Source of the DNA: CAZPLZ01 sp964587525
Lineage (GTDB): Bacteria > Oederibacteriota > CAKKQC01
DNA: 13,665 nucleotides
Assembly: GCA_964587525.1 (NCBI GenBank)
Contig: CAZPLZ010000091.1
Coordinates: 1-13,665 of the forward strand
Reading direction: 5' to 3'
The translations under genes and the position numbers were made by a program. The notes beneath the pieces are model-generated. The model was not told the origin of the DNA. It did not search any database and was given only the letters and a program-made list of their open reading frames with translations. Below, piece after piece: positions 13,191-13,665 of the stretch (positions within the stretch are counted from its first letter, which is position 1; every line of letters begins with the position of its first letter).

Positions 13191-13616
13191 CTATGGTGGG
13201 CTGAGGATTTTGAGGCGGCCAAGATGGATCGCCCACTGGGTGATGAGTGCCGCCAGGACGGCGCCGGTGAGGTCGGCGAGCGCATCGGCGAGATCGCAAT
13301 TGCGCCCTGGCACATAGGCCTGATGGGCCTCGTCCAGGATCGCGTATATGAAGCAGATCAACACGACCAGAGTCCAGCGGATGGGCGCAGAGTGCGACTT
13401 AAGGGATGGGAACGCTGCCAGGGCCAGCAGGAAGGCCAGGAGACCGAACTCCCCGGCATGGAAGACCTTGTCAACGTACGGTATCTCGGGCGCGGGCAGA
13501 GCTGGCCGGCTGGAGAGAAATGAGATCAGCCCTGCCCAGGCGAGAACGGCGCTCCATCGCGCGAAGGATGAGTTGGCCCTAAGCGTGGGAATGAGGTGAC
13601 TGAGTCGAAGGGTCAT
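13191..13616 (-). CDS. VanZ-like membrane protein
   Basis: From ATG 13616 the 141-residue product has four hydrophobic segments and the VanZ-family signature: Ser-Ser-Arg-Pro after the first segment, Asp-Lys-Val-Phe-His-Ala-Gly-Glu-Phe-Gly in the next loop, and Asp-Glu-x-His-Gln-x-Tyr-Val-Pro-Gly-Arg before the last third, with Asp-Leu-x-Asp at the end of that loop. The prototype VanZ gives low teicoplanin resistance; most genomic members have no known function. GTG 13628 is an alternative start; the purine-rich GAGGGGGTGG overlaps it and precedes ATG 13616. The gene stands alone and meets the EamA gene end to end without a clear terminator. Confidence 0.75.
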   Translation of the reverse strand: MTLRLSHLIPTLRANSSFARWSAVLAWAGLISFLSSRPALPAPEIPYVDKVFHAGEFGLLAFLLALAAFPSLKSHSAPIRWTLVVLICFIYAILDEAHQAYVPGRNCDLADALADLTGAVLAALITQWAIHLGRLKILSPP

Positions 13617-13644
13617 GGCCGGTGCCACCCCCTCTCCCTTTCCC

Positions 13645-13665
13645 TCTCCCCCCTTCGGGGGGAGA
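13645..13665. repeat. Perfect C/G-rich hairpin at the window edge
   Basis: TCTCCCCCC, loop TTC, GGGGGGAGA form a perfect 9-bp hairpin ending exactly at the window edge. It is preceded by a C/T-rich tract (about 13627-13644) with CTCTCCC/TTTCCC-like units. The look is that of a dispersed intergenic repeat cut by the window, not of a gene-specific terminator. It lies upstream of the VanZ-like gene. Confidence 0.5.

Overview
The window looks like chromosomal DNA of a GC-rich, Gram-negative (diderm) bacterium. It encodes an outer-membrane porin ending in aromatic Trp-Trp-Phe, exported copper proteins and a probable lipoprotein. GTG and TTG starts are common. The set of genes would fit a deep-branching environmental lineage such as Methylomirabilota (NC10) or Nitrospirota, but no gene fixes the taxon and this is only a guess.

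Layout. 1-345: no convincing gene; it holds one copy of a degenerate 73-bp repeat. 346-2094: a DUF2723-type GT-C membrane glycosyltransferase, followed by the second repeat copy, so the two copies flank it. About 2140-4650: an accessory-looking stretch. It has a minus-strand pair (a small frameshifted gene, then a PD-(D/E)XK-like nuclease-fold protein whose 3' end runs into the repeat), a striking three-arm inverted-repeat structure at 3401-3462, an 82-residue unknown ORF with a near-leaderless promoter, and a helix-turn-helix protein behind a promoter packed with GTCAACCTCA half-sites. 4660-6389: a tightly spaced SDR and aldo/keto-reductase-like pair; the latter has lost most of its catalytic tetrad. 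6334-7356 (minus): a DtxR/MntR-family regulator followed by a UPF0213-type GIY-YIG protein.

7416-12279 is the most interesting part. Divergent from the regulator is a run of genes: two membrane-anchored cupredoxins, a two-domain multicopper oxidase, a ZIP-type metal transporter with an added extracytoplasmic domain, a porin, and an exported protein with a CuA-type motif. The promoter in front has a TTGACA / CATAAT core overlapped by two DtxR-box-like sites, with a third upstream. The multicopper oxidase and the ZIP gene overlap by ATGA. My reading is a metal-regulated, periplasmic oxidation-plus-permease system, logically like Fet3/Ftr1 but with a ZIP permease and its own porin and electron-transfer cupredoxins; the metal cannot be told from sequence. 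Downstream of the CuA-like gene lies a relic of a second ZIP gene (20 of 20 residues identical, six synonymous changes), and the porin and CuA-like genes share a duplicated leader, so the locus has been through tandem duplication and loss.

12301-13665: an EamA-family transporter and a convergent VanZ-like protein. The window ends in a C-rich tract and a perfect hairpin that looks like the edge of a dispersed repeat.
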